A DNA stretch of 64,000 bases from Microbacterium sp. Nx66 (GTDB lineage: Bacteria > Actinomycetota > Actinomycetes > Actinomycetales > Microbacteriaceae): assembly GCF_904066215.1 (NCBI RefSeq), contig NZ_LR880474.1:744001-808000 (forward strand). Direction: 5' to 3'. Within the stretch, counting starts at the first letter, position 1; every line of letters begins with the position of its first letter. The notes below the pieces were generated by a model. That model worked only from the letters and a program-made list of their open reading frames with translations, made no database searches and was not told the origin of the DNA. Below are positions 17,510 to 26,973 of this stretch, piece after piece. A program made the position numbers and the translations under genes.

Positions 17510-18307
17510 ATGGCGTTGAGGCGCACCACCAAACAGAAGCTCTACCGGTACACCGTCTATGCGGTGCTGATCGCGATCGCCGTCTGGGTCGCGTTCAGCA
17601 CCGACTGGTCCCGGCTCGGGCAGCTCTTCTTCAACCCCGAGGTCGCAGCCAAGATGCTGCCGGGGATCATCACGACCGCGCTCGTCAACACGCTGTGGTT
17701 CACTGCGGTGGCGTTCGCCGGCGGCCTTCTCCTCGGCGTGATCCTCGCGCTGATGAAGCTGTCCGAGATCGGTCCGTTCCGGTGGATCGCGACCGTCTGG
17801 ATCGAACTGTTCCGCGGGCTCCCCGCCCTGCTCACGATCTTCGCCATCGGGTTCATCGTGCCGATCGCGCTCGGCGTGCGGGCGCAGGAGCTCGGCGGTC
17901 CCGTGGTGCTCGGCCTGATCGGTCTCGTGCTCGTGGCGTCGGCGTACATGGCCGAGACCATCCGCGCGGGACTCCAGGCGGTGCCGAAGGGGCAGACCGA
18001 GGCCGCGCGATCGCTCGGCATGTCGCCCATGAAGACGACGTTCTGGATCGTCGTGCCGCAGGGCTTCCGCATCATCATCCCGCCGCTGACGAACGAGTTC
18101 GTGCTGCTGCTGAAGGACACGTCGCTGCTGTTCGTCGTCGGCACGTTCATCTGGTCGAAGGAACTCACGACCTTCGCCCGTGACGCCAGCACGCAGAACG
18201 CCAACGGAACGCCGCTGATCATGGCGGCGATCCTCTACCTGATCGTGACGATCCCGCTCACGCGTTTCAGCGCGTGGCTGGAGCGTCGGATGGCGAGGAC
18301 ACGATGA
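17510..18307 (+). CDS. amino acid ABC transporter permease
   Basis: 265 residues, about five membrane segments. The EAA loop is [21 protein letters not shown], where the ATPase docks, and the HisM/GlnP-type [15 protein letters not shown] segment is present. A single permease gene implies a homodimeric pore. The ATPase gene starts inside its last codons (ATGA). Confidence 0.93.
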   Translation: MALRRTTKQKLYRYTVYAVLIAIAVWVAFSTDWSRLGQLFFNPEVAAKMLPGIITTALVNTLWFTAVAFAGGLLLGVILALMKLSEIGPFRWIATVWIELFRGLPALLTIFAIGFIVPIALGVRAQELGGPVVLGLIGLVLVASAYMAETIRAGLQAVPKGQTEAARSLGMSPMKTTFWIVVPQGFRIIIPPLTNEFVLLLKDTSLLFVVGTFIWSKELTTFARDASTQNANGTPLIMAAILYLIVTIPLTRFSAWLERRMARTR

Positions 18308-19059
18308 GCACCGACCTGATCGACGTGCAGGCCCCCGCGATCGCGATCCAGGACCTGCACAAGAGCTTCGGCGACAACGAGGTGCTCAAGGGCATCGACC
18401 TGACGGTGCTCGCCGGCGAGGTCGTCTGCGTGATCGGCCCGTCCGGGTCGGGCAAGTCGACGTTGCTCCGCTCCGTGAACCTCCTGGAGGAGCCCACAGG
18501 CGGCAAGGTGCTCATCGAGGGCATCGACATCACCGATCCCGACATCGACATCGACCGCGTGCGCACCCGCATCGGGATGGTGTTCCAGAGCTTCAACCTG
18601 TTCCCGCACCTCAGCGTGCTCGGCAACCTCACGATCGCGCAGCAGCGGGTGAAGAAACGCTCGAAGGCCGAAGCGGAGAAGGTGGCCCGCGCCATGCTCG
18701 AGCGCGTCGGGCTCGCGGAGAAGGCCGACGCGTACCCCGGGCACCTGTCCGGCGGACAGCAGCAGCGGGTGGCCATCGCGCGGGCGCTGTGCATGAACCC
18801 CGACATGATGCTGTTCGACGAGCCCACGTCGGCCCTCGACCCGGAGCTCGTCGGCGAGGTGCTGCAGGTGATGCGGTCGCTGGCCGACGAGGGCATGACG
18901 ATGCTCGTCGTCACGCATGAGATGGGCTTCGCGCGCGAGGTCGGTTCGCGGCTGATCTTCATGGACGGCGGACAGATCGTCGAGGAGGGCGACCCCCGCG
19001 AGGTGCTGGCGAATCCGCAGCACCAGCGCACGAAGGACTTCCTCTCCCGCGTCCTGTAA
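18304..19059 (+). CDS. amino acid ABC transporter ATP-binding protein
   Basis: 251 residues. Walker [10 protein letters not shown], signature [15 protein letters not shown], Walker [14 protein letters not shown]-loop [11 protein letters not shown]. The [12 protein letters not shown] string and gene order are of the GlnQ/HisP group. Energises import of a polar amino acid; which one is undetermined. Ends 23 bp from a convergent importer operon. Confidence 0.93.
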   Translation: MSTDLIDVQAPAIAIQDLHKSFGDNEVLKGIDLTVLAGEVVCVIGPSGSGKSTLLRSVNLLEEPTGGKVLIEGIDITDPDIDIDRVRTRIGMVFQSFNLFPHLSVLGNLTIAQQRVKKRSKAEAEKVARAMLERVGLAEKADAYPGHLSGGQQQRVAIARALCMNPDMMLFDEPTSALDPELVGEVLQVMRSLADEGMTMLVVTHEMGFAREVGSRLIFMDGGQIVEEGDPREVLANPQHQRTKDFLSRVL

Positions 19060-19082
19060 CTTCTCTCCGCCGGGGTCTCGGG

Positions 19083-20174
19083 TCAGCCGCGGGGACGCGC
19101 GACCACCGGGACAGGAGTCACCGCGATCCGGACGCGGTCGCCGAACGACGGGTGCACGGTGGGTGCGTGCTGCACGCGGACGAGCTCGCCCGACTCGGTG
19201 CGCACGAGGGTCCGCCGCATGCTGCCGAGGAACGTGCTCTCCTCCACGAGCGCATCGGTGGCGGCGTCCTCCGCGGAGGTGAAGCGCACGTTCTCCGGGC
19301 GGAGGTACACGTCGACGGGGCCATCGGCGGGGGTCTGCAAGGGAAGACGCTGCCCCCACACGACGACGTGATCGCCCTCGGCGACCCCGGACACGACGCT
19401 GGAGAGGCCCACGAACGCGGCGACCTCGGCGCTCGCGGGGGTGGTGTACAGCTCCTCCGGGGAGCCGATCTGCTCGATGCGACCCGCGTTCATGACCGCG
19501 ATCCGGTCGGACACCGCGAGGGCCTCCTCCTGATCGTGCGTGACGAACACGGTCGTGATGCCGAGCCGCAGCTGAATGCGCCGGATCTCGTCACGGAGCT
19601 GCACGCGCACCTTCGCGTCGAGTGCCGACAGCGGCTCGTCGAGCAGCAGCACCCGAGGCTCCGTGACGAGGGCGCGAGCCAGGGCCACCCGCTGCTGCTG
19701 CCCGCCGGAGAGCTGATGCGGGAACCGGTCGGCCAGGTCGGCCAGACCCACGAGGGCGAGCGCGTCGAGGGCCCGTCGCGCCGCCTCACCCTTGCCGACA
19801 CCCCGACGACGGAGCCCGAAGGCCGTGTTGTCGACGACGCGGAGGTGCGGGAACAGCGAGTACGACTGGAACACCATCCCGATGTCGCGCCGGTTGGTCG
19901 GCACACGCGAGACATCTCCGCCGCCGAGGAGGACGGTGCCCTCGTCGGCGCCCTCGAGTCCGGCGAGCACGCGGAGCAGGGTGGTCTTCCCGCAGCCGGA
20001 CGGACCGAGCAGCGAGACGAACTCCCCGGGAGCGATGTCGAGGTCGACGCCGTGCAGCACCCTCGTGCCGCCGTAGCTCTTCACGATGCCCTGCAGCTCG
20101 ACCCGCGTACCCTCGCCGGCCTGGGCGAGCAGCAGGTTGTCCTTGGTGCGCGGGAGCGCGTGATCGAGGGTCAT
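19083..20174 (-). CDS. ABC importer ATPase (PotA/FbpC/ThiQ-like)
   Basis: 363 residues. Nucleotide-binding domain: [54 protein letters not shown]-terminal TOBE-type region begins near VDVYLRPENVRFT and ends VTPVPVVARPRG; it usually mediates regulation. The FVTHDQEEAL and TOBE layout assigns it to the iron/polyamine/thiamine/phosphonate importer group. Last gene of a four-gene operon with ATGA or GTGA overlaps throughout. Confidence 0.9.
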   Translation of the reverse strand: MTLDHALPRTKDNLLLAQAGEGTRVELQGIVKSYGGTRVLHGVDLDIAPGEFVSLLGPSGCGKTTLLRVLAGLEGADEGTVLLGGGDVSRVPTNRRDIGMVFQSYSLFPHLRVVDNTAFGLRRRGVGKGEAARRALDALALVGLADLADRFPHQLSGGQQQRVALARALVTEPRVLLLDEPLSALDAKVRVQLRDEIRRIQLRLGITTVFVTHDQEEALAVSDRIAVMNAGRIEQIGSPEELYTTPASAEVAAFVGLSSVVSGVAEGDHVVVWGQRLPLQTPADGPVDVYLRPENVRFTSAEDAATDALVEESTFLGSMRRTLVRTESGELVRVQHAPTVHPSFGDRVRIAVTPVPVVARPRG

Positions 20175-20962
20175 GAGCGGGCCTTTCGCGGACCGCGGGC
20201 GACGCGGCCGATGAGCAGGAGCAGGAGGAAGACGAACAGCAGGGCGAGCAGCGTGAAGATCGCGGGCGCGAACGGGTCCTGCTTCTGCACCACGACCATC
20301 GCCGTCTGGAAGACCTGTCGGTTGAGCAGGGACGCGATCGTGAACTCCCCGAGAACCACCGCGATGGAGATCAGCGCGGCGGCGAGCAGTCCCTGTCGGA
20401 GGTTCGGCGCGAGGACGCGGAGCACGACCGTCGGCCACCCCGCCCCGAGCGAGCGTGCTGCCTCGGACAGCGTGCGCAGATCGGCGGCATCGATGGACGC
20501 CTGGATCGAGCGGAACGCGAAGGGGAGGACTGTGACGCCGTAGGCGAAGGCGAGGGTCCAGGTGCCGGTGCCGAGGGTCCGACCGATCTGCAGGTAGATC
20601 GGCGCGAGGCCCACCACGAGGACGATCGCGGGGATCGAGATCGGGAGGAGCGCGACGAACTCGAAGGCCGCCTTCAGTCTGGGGAAGCGCAGGTTCACGA
20701 GGATCATCGTGGGGGCCAGGAGGAACAGCACGATCGCCACGGTCACCACCGCGAGGACCAGCGAGTTGCCGAGCCCCGTCCAGATGGGCTTCAGACTCGC
20801 CGACGCCGCGGGGTCGACGAGGGCGGCCCAGTGCGCGAAGGAGAGGCCGTCCGTGCCGCGCAGCGTGAAGAGGAACGTCGACACGAGAGGCACAGCGAAG
20901 AACGCGCCGACCACGATGCCGATCACCGCACGGGTCGCGCGGGAGGGGGCGAGGCCGTTCAT
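20171..20962 (-). CDS. ABC importer permease 2
   Basis: 263 residues, six membrane segments. Loop LSEAARSLGAGWPTVVLRVLAPN is the EAA motif. ATG 20962 overlaps the stop of permease 1. In this importer type the second permease is the PotC/FbpB-like half. Confidence 0.9.
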   Translation of the reverse strand: MNGLAPSRATRAVIGIVVGAFFAVPLVSTFLFTLRGTDGLSFAHWAALVDPAASASLKPIWTGLGNSLVLAVVTVAIVLFLLAPTMILVNLRFPRLKAAFEFVALLPISIPAIVLVVGLAPIYLQIGRTLGTGTWTLAFAYGVTVLPFAFRSIQASIDAADLRTLSEAARSLGAGWPTVVLRVLAPNLRQGLLAAALISIAVVLGEFTIASLLNRQVFQTAMVVVQKQDPFAPAIFTLLALLFVFLLLLLIGRVARGPRKARS

Positions 20963-21897
20963 GCCTGCCACCGCGCGGCACGTCGCTGGATGACCGAGTA
21001 CAGCGCCATCACGATGCCGACCACGACGATCATGCCGAGGGCGAGAGCGCCCGCGAGATTCTCCCGGCCGAGCAGGGTCTCGCTCGTGAGCGCCGTGCGG
21101 ATCTGCAGCGGGACGATCTGCGAGCCCTGACTCGCGAGCGCCGCGGCCGTGGCGTAGGAGGAGAACGCGTTCGCGAAGAGCAGCAGCAGGCTCGCGAGGA
21201 ACGACGGCGCCAGCACCGGGAGGCCGATCCGCAGCCAGAAGCTCGCCCTGCTGCCCCCGAGGGTGAGGTTCGCCTCGACCCACTGCGGCTTCAAGGCGGC
21301 GAGGGCGGGGAGGAAGGTGATGACCATGAGCGGCACCTGGAAGTAGATGTACGGGAGGATGAGGCCGGGCAGCTCGTACAGCCAGGTGCCCTCGGCGAAG
21401 ATATCGATGCCGAACGTGTCGCGGAGGAAGACGGTGACCACGCCCTGGATGCCGATCATGGCGATGAAGGCGAAGGCGAGCATGACGCCGCCGAACTGCG
21501 CGAGGACCCCGGCGGCCGCGTCCACGGATCGCCGCACGACGCCGTCCGGGTTCATGCCGAGCAACGCATAGGAGACCAGGGCGCCGACGGTGGCGCCGAC
21601 CGCCGCGGTGAGCAGGGAGAGCCCCGCCGAGTTCGCGAAGGTCGTGAGCACGACGGGGTCGCCGAGGGCGGCGACGTTCGTCCAGGTGAAAGCGCCGTCG
21701 CCGTCGAAGAACCCGGAGCCGATCGCGAGCACGGTGGGCAGGGCGAGGAACAGCAGCACGTAGGCGGCGAAGGGCACGAGCCCCAGCCACGCCGGGGACG
21801 GCGCAGACCGCCGGGCCCGCGCGTGCGACGCGGGTCCGGCGGCGGTGACGGGGGCGGGCGCCGCGGCATCCACCCCCGGTGCGACGAGAGAGGTCAC
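20959..21897 (-). CDS. ABC importer permease 1
   Basis: 312 residues, with a 45-residue Ala/Pro-rich cytosolic N-terminus before the first membrane segment (WLGLVPFAAYVLLFLALPTV). About six segments. The ATPase-docking loop is VEANLTLGGSRASFWLRIGLPV, a divergent EAA motif. GTG at 21897 overlaps the binding-protein stop. Pairs with permease 2 as a heterodimer. Confidence 0.87.
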   Translation of the reverse strand: MTSLVAPGVDAAAPAPVTAAGPASHARARRSAPSPAWLGLVPFAAYVLLFLALPTVLAIGSGFFDGDGAFTWTNVAALGDPVVLTTFANSAGLSLLTAAVGATVGALVSYALLGMNPDGVVRRSVDAAAGVLAQFGGVMLAFAFIAMIGIQGVVTVFLRDTFGIDIFAEGTWLYELPGLILPYIYFQVPLMVITFLPALAALKPQWVEANLTLGGSRASFWLRIGLPVLAPSFLASLLLLFANAFSSYATAAALASQGSQIVPLQIRTALTSETLLGRENLAGALALGMIVVVGIVMALYSVIQRRAARWQA

Positions 21898-23033
21898 TGG
21901 ACCGCCGCTGCCCACTTCTCGCCGAGCAGCGTGCCGGCGTTCTCGGACTGCTCCTCGGTCGGCACGACGGTCTCCTCCGGAGCCTCCGGGAGAGCCGCCG
22001 CGAGCTTCTCGTCGATCGTGCCCGCCTCGGTCATCGCCTCCATGCGCACCGGACGGGCGCCGCCCTTCAGCCACAGGTTCTGCACCTCGTCGCTGTAGAG
22101 GAACTCCTGCCACAGACGCGCGGCCGCCGGGTTCGGCGCGTCGACGTTGATGGCCTGGTTGTAGTAGCCCGCGTAGCCGGTGCCGTCGAAGACCTCGACC
22201 TTCCAGTTCGGGTTGTCGGCCGTGTGCGCGGCGTTCAGGTAGTCCCAGTCGAAGACGACCGGGGTCTCGCCGCTGGCGACGGTCGCGGTCGTGACGTCGA
22301 CCTTGAGCAGGTTCCCGGCCTTCTGCAGGTCGGCGAAGAAGTCGATGCCCGGCTGGAAGTCGTCGAGCGTGCCGTCCGACTGCACCGTCGCCAGGCCCAC
22401 GGCGGCGAAGGCGGCGCCGGCCTGCGTCGGGTCGCCGTTGATGGCCACGGCACCCTTGTAGTCGGCGGAGAGCAGGTCGGACAGCTCGGCCGGCGCCTCG
22501 AACTTCGAGGAGTCGTAGCCGATCGACATGTACCCGCCGTAGTCGCCGACGAAGAGGCCGGTGGGCTCCTTCAGCTCGTCGGGGATGTCGTCCCAGGTCT
22601 GGACCTTGTAAGGAGCGAAGGCATCGGTGTTCTGCAGAGCGACGGTGAGGCCGAGGTCGAAGACGTCGGGGGCGGTGTCGAGGCCCTTGTTCGTCTCGGC
22701 GGCCTGGATCTCCTCGGCGCTGGAGACGTCGGGCGACGCCTCGTTGATGGTGATCTCGGGGTACTTCTCGGCGAAGAGGTCGAGGATCTCGCCGTAGTTC
22801 GCCCAGTCGCGCGGGAGGGCGATGACGTTGAGCTGACCCTCCTCCTTCGCGGCGGCCTCGAGGTCGGCGAACGAGCCGAAGTCCTCGACCGACGTCGCGC
22901 TCGCCGCGTCCACGGCGTCGTCGCCGGCGGCCGGGGCGTCGGTCGCCGAGGCGCAGGAGGTCAGTGCGATGACGGCCGTGGTGGCCAGGGCGATGCCGGC
23001 GCCGATGCGTGCGCGGCGGATGGAGCGTGCCAT
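21894..23033 (-). CDS. ABC importer substrate-binding lipoprotein (iron/polyamine/phosphonate type)
   Basis: 379 residues. Signal peptide with lipobox LTSC. After an acidic linker comes GQLNVIALPRDWANYGEIL, followed by a PotD/FbpA-like fold: PDVFDLGLTVALQ, FDWDYLNAAH, NAGTLLGEKW. The binding residues do not identify iron, thiamine, polyamine or aminoethylphosphonate. ATG 23033; its leader contains a long inverted repeat covering the Shine-Dalgarno GAGAGGA. No TPP or other known riboswitch pattern was seen. Confidence 0.85.
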   Translation of the reverse strand: MARSIRRARIGAGIALATTAVIALTSCASATDAPAAGDDAVDAASATSVEDFGSFADLEAAAKEEGQLNVIALPRDWANYGEILDLFAEKYPEITINEASPDVSSAEEIQAAETNKGLDTAPDVFDLGLTVALQNTDAFAPYKVQTWDDIPDELKEPTGLFVGDYGGYMSIGYDSSKFEAPAELSDLLSADYKGAVAINGDPTQAGAAFAAVGLATVQSDGTLDDFQPGIDFFADLQKAGNLLKVDVTTATVASGETPVVFDWDYLNAAHTADNPNWKVEVFDGTGYAGYYNQAINVDAPNPAAARLWQEFLYSDEVQNLWLKGGARPVRMEAMTEAGTIDEKLAAALPEAPEETVVPTEEQSENAGTLLGEKWAAAVQ

Positions 23034-23034
23034 G

Positions 23035-23089
23035 AGTGTCCTCTCGGTGTCCGGCGTTGCACGCCGGTGTCGGGTTGCGAGAGGACACT
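23035..23089 (-). promoter_or_regulatory. leader/operator inverted repeat of the importer operon
   Basis: AGTGTCCTCTCG (plus-strand 23035-23046) and CGAGAGGACACT (23078-23089) are a perfect 12-bp inverted repeat. A second perfect 7-bp inverted repeat CCGGCGT/ACGCCGG (23051-23067) sits between them. On the mRNA the proximal arm carries the Shine-Dalgarno GAGAGGA just before ATG 23033. The distal arm also overlaps a TAGTGT -10-like box, so operator and RNA-hairpin readings are both open. Confidence 0.6.
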
Positions 23090-23168
23090 ATGAGCCCGAG
23101 GTAGCCGCGGGGAGCGGCGCGGGTGAACGGTCGGTGTCGGGCGGGTGGCGCAGGGATGCGCCGGGGGA

Positions 23169-23684
23169 TCAGTCGTGCCGGACCGTGTACTTGAAGCCGC
23201 GGTGCGAGCCCACGTAGCCGAGGCGCTCGTAGAACCGGTGTGCGTCGGTGCGGGCGGCGTCAGAGGTGAGCTGCACCATGGCCGCGCCGAGGGCGGGCGC
23301 CGCGGCATCGCCGACCCACCGCATGACCGCGGAGCCGATGCCGGACGAGCGGAGGTCGCTGCGCACCCGGACCGCCTCGACGAGCAGCCGCCGGGCGCCG
23401 CGGCGTGCCATGCCCGGGATCGACGTGAGCTGGAGGGTGCCGACCACCGCGCCGTCGAGCTCGACCACGAGGAGGTCGTTGGAGGGATCGGCCAGGATCT
23501 CGCGGAGGCCGCGCTCGTACGCCGGGCGGTCCTCGTCGGAGGCCACGTCGCCGCGGGCGGCGCTGATCGGGTCGTCGGCGAGCAGCGCGATGACGGCGTC
23601 GGCGTCGGCCTCGCTCGCTCTCCGGAGCACAGCGTCCCCGCTCCTCGACGCGAACGGGTGCGGCAGCGGGAGAGCGGGAAGCAT
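23169..23684 (-). CDS. GNAT family N-acetyltransferase
   Basis: 171 residues. Single GNAT domain: LRRASEADADAVIALL at the start, VVGTLQLTSIPGM strand, RVRSDLRSSGIGSAVMRW as the acetyl-CoA loop (R/QxxGxG/A as RSSGIG), and DAHRFYERLGYVGSHRGFKYT, the conserved C-terminal block. Resembles acetyltransferases acting on small molecules or amino acids; substrate unknown. CAGACT lies 6 nt before its ATG. Confidence 0.88.
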   Translation of the reverse strand: MLPALPLPHPFASRSGDAVLRRASEADADAVIALLADDPISAARGDVASDEDRPAYERGLREILADPSNDLLVVELDGAVVGTLQLTSIPGMARRGARRLLVEAVRVRSDLRSSGIGSAVMRWVGDAAAPALGAAMVQLTSDAARTDAHRFYERLGYVGSHRGFKYTVRHD

Positions 23685-23734
23685 GACCCCAGTCTGCCAG
23701 CGGCGCGGTTGCGTGACGGTGCCCGCGGGTCTGG

Positions 23735-23740
23735 AATCAT
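23735..23740 (+). promoter_or_regulatory. -10-like box of the TauE-type gene
   Basis: AATCAT, 6 nt before the GTG start at 23747. Confidence 0.3.
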
Positions 23741-23746
23741 GGCGGG

Positions 23747-24565
23747 GTGGATATCGGCAGCCTCCTCGGACTCGAGCAGCTCACCTGGGGGATGCTGATC
23801 CTCATCATCGTGGCGGCGTTCAGTGCCGGGTGGATCGACGCGGTCGTCGGCGGCGGAGGACTGCTGCAGCTTCCGGCACTGCTCCTCATCCCCGGCATCG
23901 CCCCGGTCCAGGCGCTCGCGACGAACAAGCTCGCCTCCGTGTTCGGGACCGCGACCAGCAGCATCACCTACTACCGCCGTGCCAAGCCCGACCTCCGCAC
24001 GGCCCTGCCGATGGCGGTGATCGCGTTGATCGGCTCGTTCGGCGGCGCGGCGGTCGCGACGGTGCTGCCCCCGGCCGCCTTCAAGCCCATCATCGTGATC
24101 GCGCTGCTGGCGGTCGCCCTGTTCACGGCGCTCCGTCCCCAGCTCGGGGCGGCGACGCAGCTGCGCTTCCACGGGCACAAGCACCACATCATGGCCGGGC
24201 TGGCCGGGCTCGGCATCGGGTTCTACGACGGGATGATCGGTCCGGGGACGGGCACCTTCCTCGTGATCACCCTCGTCGCGCTGCTGGGGTACGACTTCCT
24301 GCAGGCGAGCGCGAAGGCCAAGATCGTGAATCTCGCGACGAACGCGGGGGCGCTGCTCCTCTTCATCCCGCACGGCTCGGTGCTGTGGCTGCTCGGGGGC
24401 ATCCTCGCGGTCGCGAACGTCGCCGGCAGCTACCTGGGCTCGCGGATGGCCATCTCCCGCGGCACGACCTTCATCCGCGTGGTGTTCCTCGTCGTGGTGG
24501 TGGCTCTCATCGCGAAGCTCGGTGTCGACGTGTGGAACGAGAACCTCGCCCCCCTCTTCGCCTAG
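23747..24565 (+). CDS. sulfite exporter TauE/SafE family protein
   Basis: 272 residues, about eight membrane segments. The two-repeat layout of the TSUP family is visible: AGWIDAVVGGGGLLQLPAL in repeat 1 and GFYDGMIGPGTGTFLVITL in repeat 2, each with the Gly-rich loop. Members export sulfite, sulfoacetate or other organic anions; the substrate here is not known. GTG 23747 is used. Ends convergent to aspS, with a palindromic element between. Confidence 0.9.
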   Translation: MDIGSLLGLEQLTWGMLILIIVAAFSAGWIDAVVGGGGLLQLPALLLIPGIAPVQALATNKLASVFGTATSSITYYRRAKPDLRTALPMAVIALIGSFGGAAVATVLPPAAFKPIIVIALLAVALFTALRPQLGAATQLRFHGHKHHIMAGLAGLGIGFYDGMIGPGTGTFLVITLVALLGYDFLQASAKAKIVNLATNAGALLLFIPHGSVLWLLGGILAVANVAGSYLGSRMAISRGTTFIRVVFLVVVVALIAKLGVDVWNENLAPLFA

Positions 24566-24586
24566 CCCCCCCTTCTTCTTCTTGTT

Positions 24587-24651
24587 CGCCGAGACCCCGG
24601 GTACGCGACGAGACCCCGGGCTGCCAGCGGCAGTGTCCCGGGGTCTCGGCG
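24587..24651. repeat. GAGACCCCGGG palindromic element
   Basis: CGCCGAGACCCCGGG (24587-24601), CGACGAGACCCCGGG (24606-24620) in the same direction, then the exact inverse CCCGGGGTCTCGGCG (24637-24651). CTGCC/GGCAG hairpin lies in the loop. It separates the convergent 3' ends of the TauE-type gene and aspS. Confidence 0.8.
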
Positions 24652-24672
24652 ATAAGACGGGGTGTCGGCGGG

Positions 24673-26451
24673 TCAGGCCTCGTCCTCGGGGGTGAAGTCG
24701 ACGCCGGCCTCGGCGCGCTGCTCCGGGGTGATCGGAGCGGGAGCGGAGGTGAGGGGATCGAAGCCGTTGCCGGACTTCGGGAAGGCGATGACGTCGCGGA
24801 TCGACTCGGTCTTGGTCAGGTGCTGGAGCACGCGGTCCATGCCGAGCGCGATGCCGCCGTGCGGGGGAGCGCCGAACTTGAACGCGTCGAGGAGGAAGCC
24901 GAACTGCTCCTGCGCCACCTCGTCGCTGATGCCCATGACCTCGAAGACCCGCTTCTGGATGTCCTCGCGGTGGATGCGGATGGACCCGCCGCCGAGCTCC
25001 GAGCCGTTGCACACGATGTCGTACGCGTAGGCGAGGGCCGATCCGGGGTCGCTGTCGAACGTGTCCTCGAACTCGGGCTTCGGGCCCGTGAACGCGTGGT
25101 GCACGGCCGTCCAGGCGCCCGCACCCACGGCCACGTCTCCGGAGGCGACCGCATCCGCGGCCGGCTCGAACATCGGGGCGTCGACGACCCACGTGAAGGC
25201 GAACTCGTCCGGGTTCAGGTACCCGAGGCGACGGCCGATCTCGACCCGTGCGGCGCCGAGCAGCGCCCGGCTCTCCTTGGTGGCACCGGCGGCGAAGAAC
25301 ACGCAGTCGCCCGGCTCGGCGCCGACGAACTCCGCCAGTCCCGCCTGCTCGGCCTCGGACAGGTTCTTCGCGGCAGGGCCGCCCAGGGTGCCGTCCTCGT
25401 TGAACAGCACGTAGGCGAGACCGCGCGCGCCGCGCTGCTTGGCCCAGTCCTGCCACGCGTCGAGCTGCTTGCGCGGCTGGCTCGCACCGCCGGGCATGCG
25501 CACCGCGCCGACGTACTCCGCCTGGAACACGCGGAACGGGGTGTCCGTGAAGTACTCGGTCGCCTCGACGAGCTCGAGCCCGAAGCGGAGGTCGGGCTTG
25601 TCGGAGCCGTACTTCGCCATGGCATCGGCGTACGTCATACGCGGCAGCGGGGTCTGCACCTCGACGCCGATCGTCTTCCACATCGCCACGATGAGCGACT
25701 CCATGAGGGCGATCACGTCCTCCTGGTCGACGAAGCTCATCTCGATGTCGAGCTGCGTGAACTCGGGCTGACGGTCGGCGCGGAAGTCCTCGTCGCGGTA
25801 GCAGCGGGCGATCTGGAAGTACTTCTCCACACCGCCGACCATGAGCAGCTGCTTGAAGAGCTGCGGGGACTGCGGCAGGGCGTACCAGCTGCCCGGGTGC
25901 AGACGGGCCGGGACGACGAAGTCGCGGGCGCCCTCCGGCGTGGAACGGGTGAGGGTCGGGGTCTCGACCTCGGTGAAGTCCTCGGCGTGCAGGACGTCGC
26001 GGATCGCCTTGTAGACGTCGGACCGCAGGCGCAGCGCGGAGGCGGCGGCCGGGCGGCGGAGGTCGAGGTAGCGATATTTGAGGCGTGCCTCCTCGCCGAC
26101 GGTCTCGGTGTCGGCCAGAGCGGTCGAGACCTGGAACGGCAGCGGCGCCGACTCGTTCAGCACCTCGACCTCGGCCGCGATGACCTCGATCTCGCCGGAC
26201 GGCAGGTTCGGGTTCGCGTTCCCCTCGGGGCGACGCGACACCTCCCCGGTGACCTTGAGGACGAACTCGTTGCGCAGCGGGTGGGCGATCTCCTCGTCGC
26301 GGATGACGACCTGGGCGATGCCCGACGCGTCCCGCAGATCGATGAAAGCGACGCCTCCGTGGTCACGACGACGATCGACCCACCCGGTGAGGGTGACGGT
26401 CTGACCGATGTTCTCGGCGCGCAGGGAGCCTGCGGAGTGGGTGCGCAGCAC
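24673..26451 (-). CDS. aspS: aspartyl-tRNA synthetase
   Basis: Charges tRNA-Asp with aspartate. 592 residues, the bacterial length: N-terminal OB anticodon-binding domain ([23 protein letters not shown]), class II catalytic core with [14 protein letters not shown] and [20 protein letters not shown] (motif 2), the bacterial GAD insertion, and GIALGMDRV (motif 3). GTG 26451. Whether it also charges tRNA-Asn cannot be told here. Its Shine-Dalgarno sits in a palindrome. Confidence 0.96.
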   Translation of the reverse strand: MLRTHSAGSLRAENIGQTVTLTGWVDRRRDHGGVAFIDLRDASGIAQVVIRDEEIAHPLRNEFVLKVTGEVSRRPEGNANPNLPSGEIEVIAAEVEVLNESAPLPFQVSTALADTETVGEEARLKYRYLDLRRPAAASALRLRSDVYKAIRDVLHAEDFTEVETPTLTRSTPEGARDFVVPARLHPGSWYALPQSPQLFKQLLMVGGVEKYFQIARCYRDEDFRADRQPEFTQLDIEMSFVDQEDVIALMESLIVAMWKTIGVEVQTPLPRMTYADAMAKYGSDKPDLRFGLELVEATEYFTDTPFRVFQAEYVGAVRMPGGASQPRKQLDAWQDWAKQRGARGLAYVLFNEDGTLGGPAAKNLSEAEQAGLAEFVGAEPGDCVFFAAGATKESRALLGAARVEIGRRLGYLNPDEFAFTWVVDAPMFEPAADAVASGDVAVGAGAWTAVHHAFTGPKPEFEDTFDSDPGSALAYAYDIVCNGSELGGGSIRIHREDIQKRVFEVMGISDEVAQEQFGFLLDAFKFGAPPHGGIALGMDRVLQHLTKTESIRDVIAFPKSGNGFDPLTSAPAPITPEQRAEAGVDFTPEDEA

Positions 26452-26464
26452 GGAGGATTCCTCC
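26452..26464 (-). promoter_or_regulatory. palindrome covering the aspS Shine-Dalgarno
   Basis: The mRNA reads GGAGGAAUCCUCC directly before the GUG. GGAGG is the Shine-Dalgarno and the adjacent CCUCC could pair with it across AAU, masking it. A TAGACT -10 box (26491-26496) lies 39 bp before the start codon. Confidence 0.4.
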
Positions 26465-26582
26465 TGATCCGGGGAAAGATGAACCCGCCCAGTCTACGCG
26501 GGCGTCCCGGCCCTTCCCGGCCGGGTCGCCTGCGCGGAGCAGCGGCACCTCAGTAGGATCGCCACGACGAAAGGCGCACCCC

Positions 26583-26972
26583 ATGAACCTCTCCATCTCG
26601 GACGGCAACGGCCTTCCCGACCTGTTCGGCGCGATCTTCTCCGGCACGACAGGGCTCATCGCCCTCATCTTCTACATCCTCGTCGTGGTCGGGCTGTGGA
26701 AGGTCTTCACGAAGGCGGGGTACCCCGGAATCCTCGCGATCATCCCGATCGTGAATGTCGTGTTCCTCGTGAAGATCGCCGGGATGTCGGGCTGGTTCGC
26801 CCTGCTCTACCTCGTGCCGATCGCGAACTTCATCCTCGGGGTCATCGTCGCATTCAAGCTCGGCGCGCGCTTCGGCAAGGGCGGGGTGTTCTCCTTCTTC
26901 CTGTTGTTCCTCTTCCCCTACATCGGCTATCTGGTCCTCGGCTTCGGCGAGTCCCGCTACCGCGAGGTCTGA
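26583..26972 (+). CDS. DUF5684-type small membrane protein
   Basis: 129 residues, three to four membrane segments: a helix at 23-42, GWFALLYLVPIANFILGVIVAF (about 75-96), and VFSFFLLFLFPYIGYLVLGF near the end. GYPGILAIIPIVNVVFL between the first two is typical of the DUF5684 family. No function is known. One base before the next gene, so co-transcribed with the phosphatase. TAGGAT (26554-26559) and GAAAGG precede the ATG. Confidence 0.78.
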   Translation: MNLSISDGNGLPDLFGAIFSGTTGLIALIFYILVVVGLWKVFTKAGYPGILAIIPIVNVVFLVKIAGMSGWFALLYLVPIANFILGVIVAFKLGARFGKGGVFSFFLLFLFPYIGYLVLGFGESRYREV

Positions 26973-26973
26973 C

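Noticed and set aside
23034..23168. TPP, cobalamin or other known riboswitch upstream of the importer
   Set aside because: None of the conserved cores I know is present; only the long inverted repeat is supported.
24587..24651. Possible CRISPR-like direct repeats
   Set aside because: Only two direct units 4 bp apart plus an inverse one; no spacers and no cas genes.
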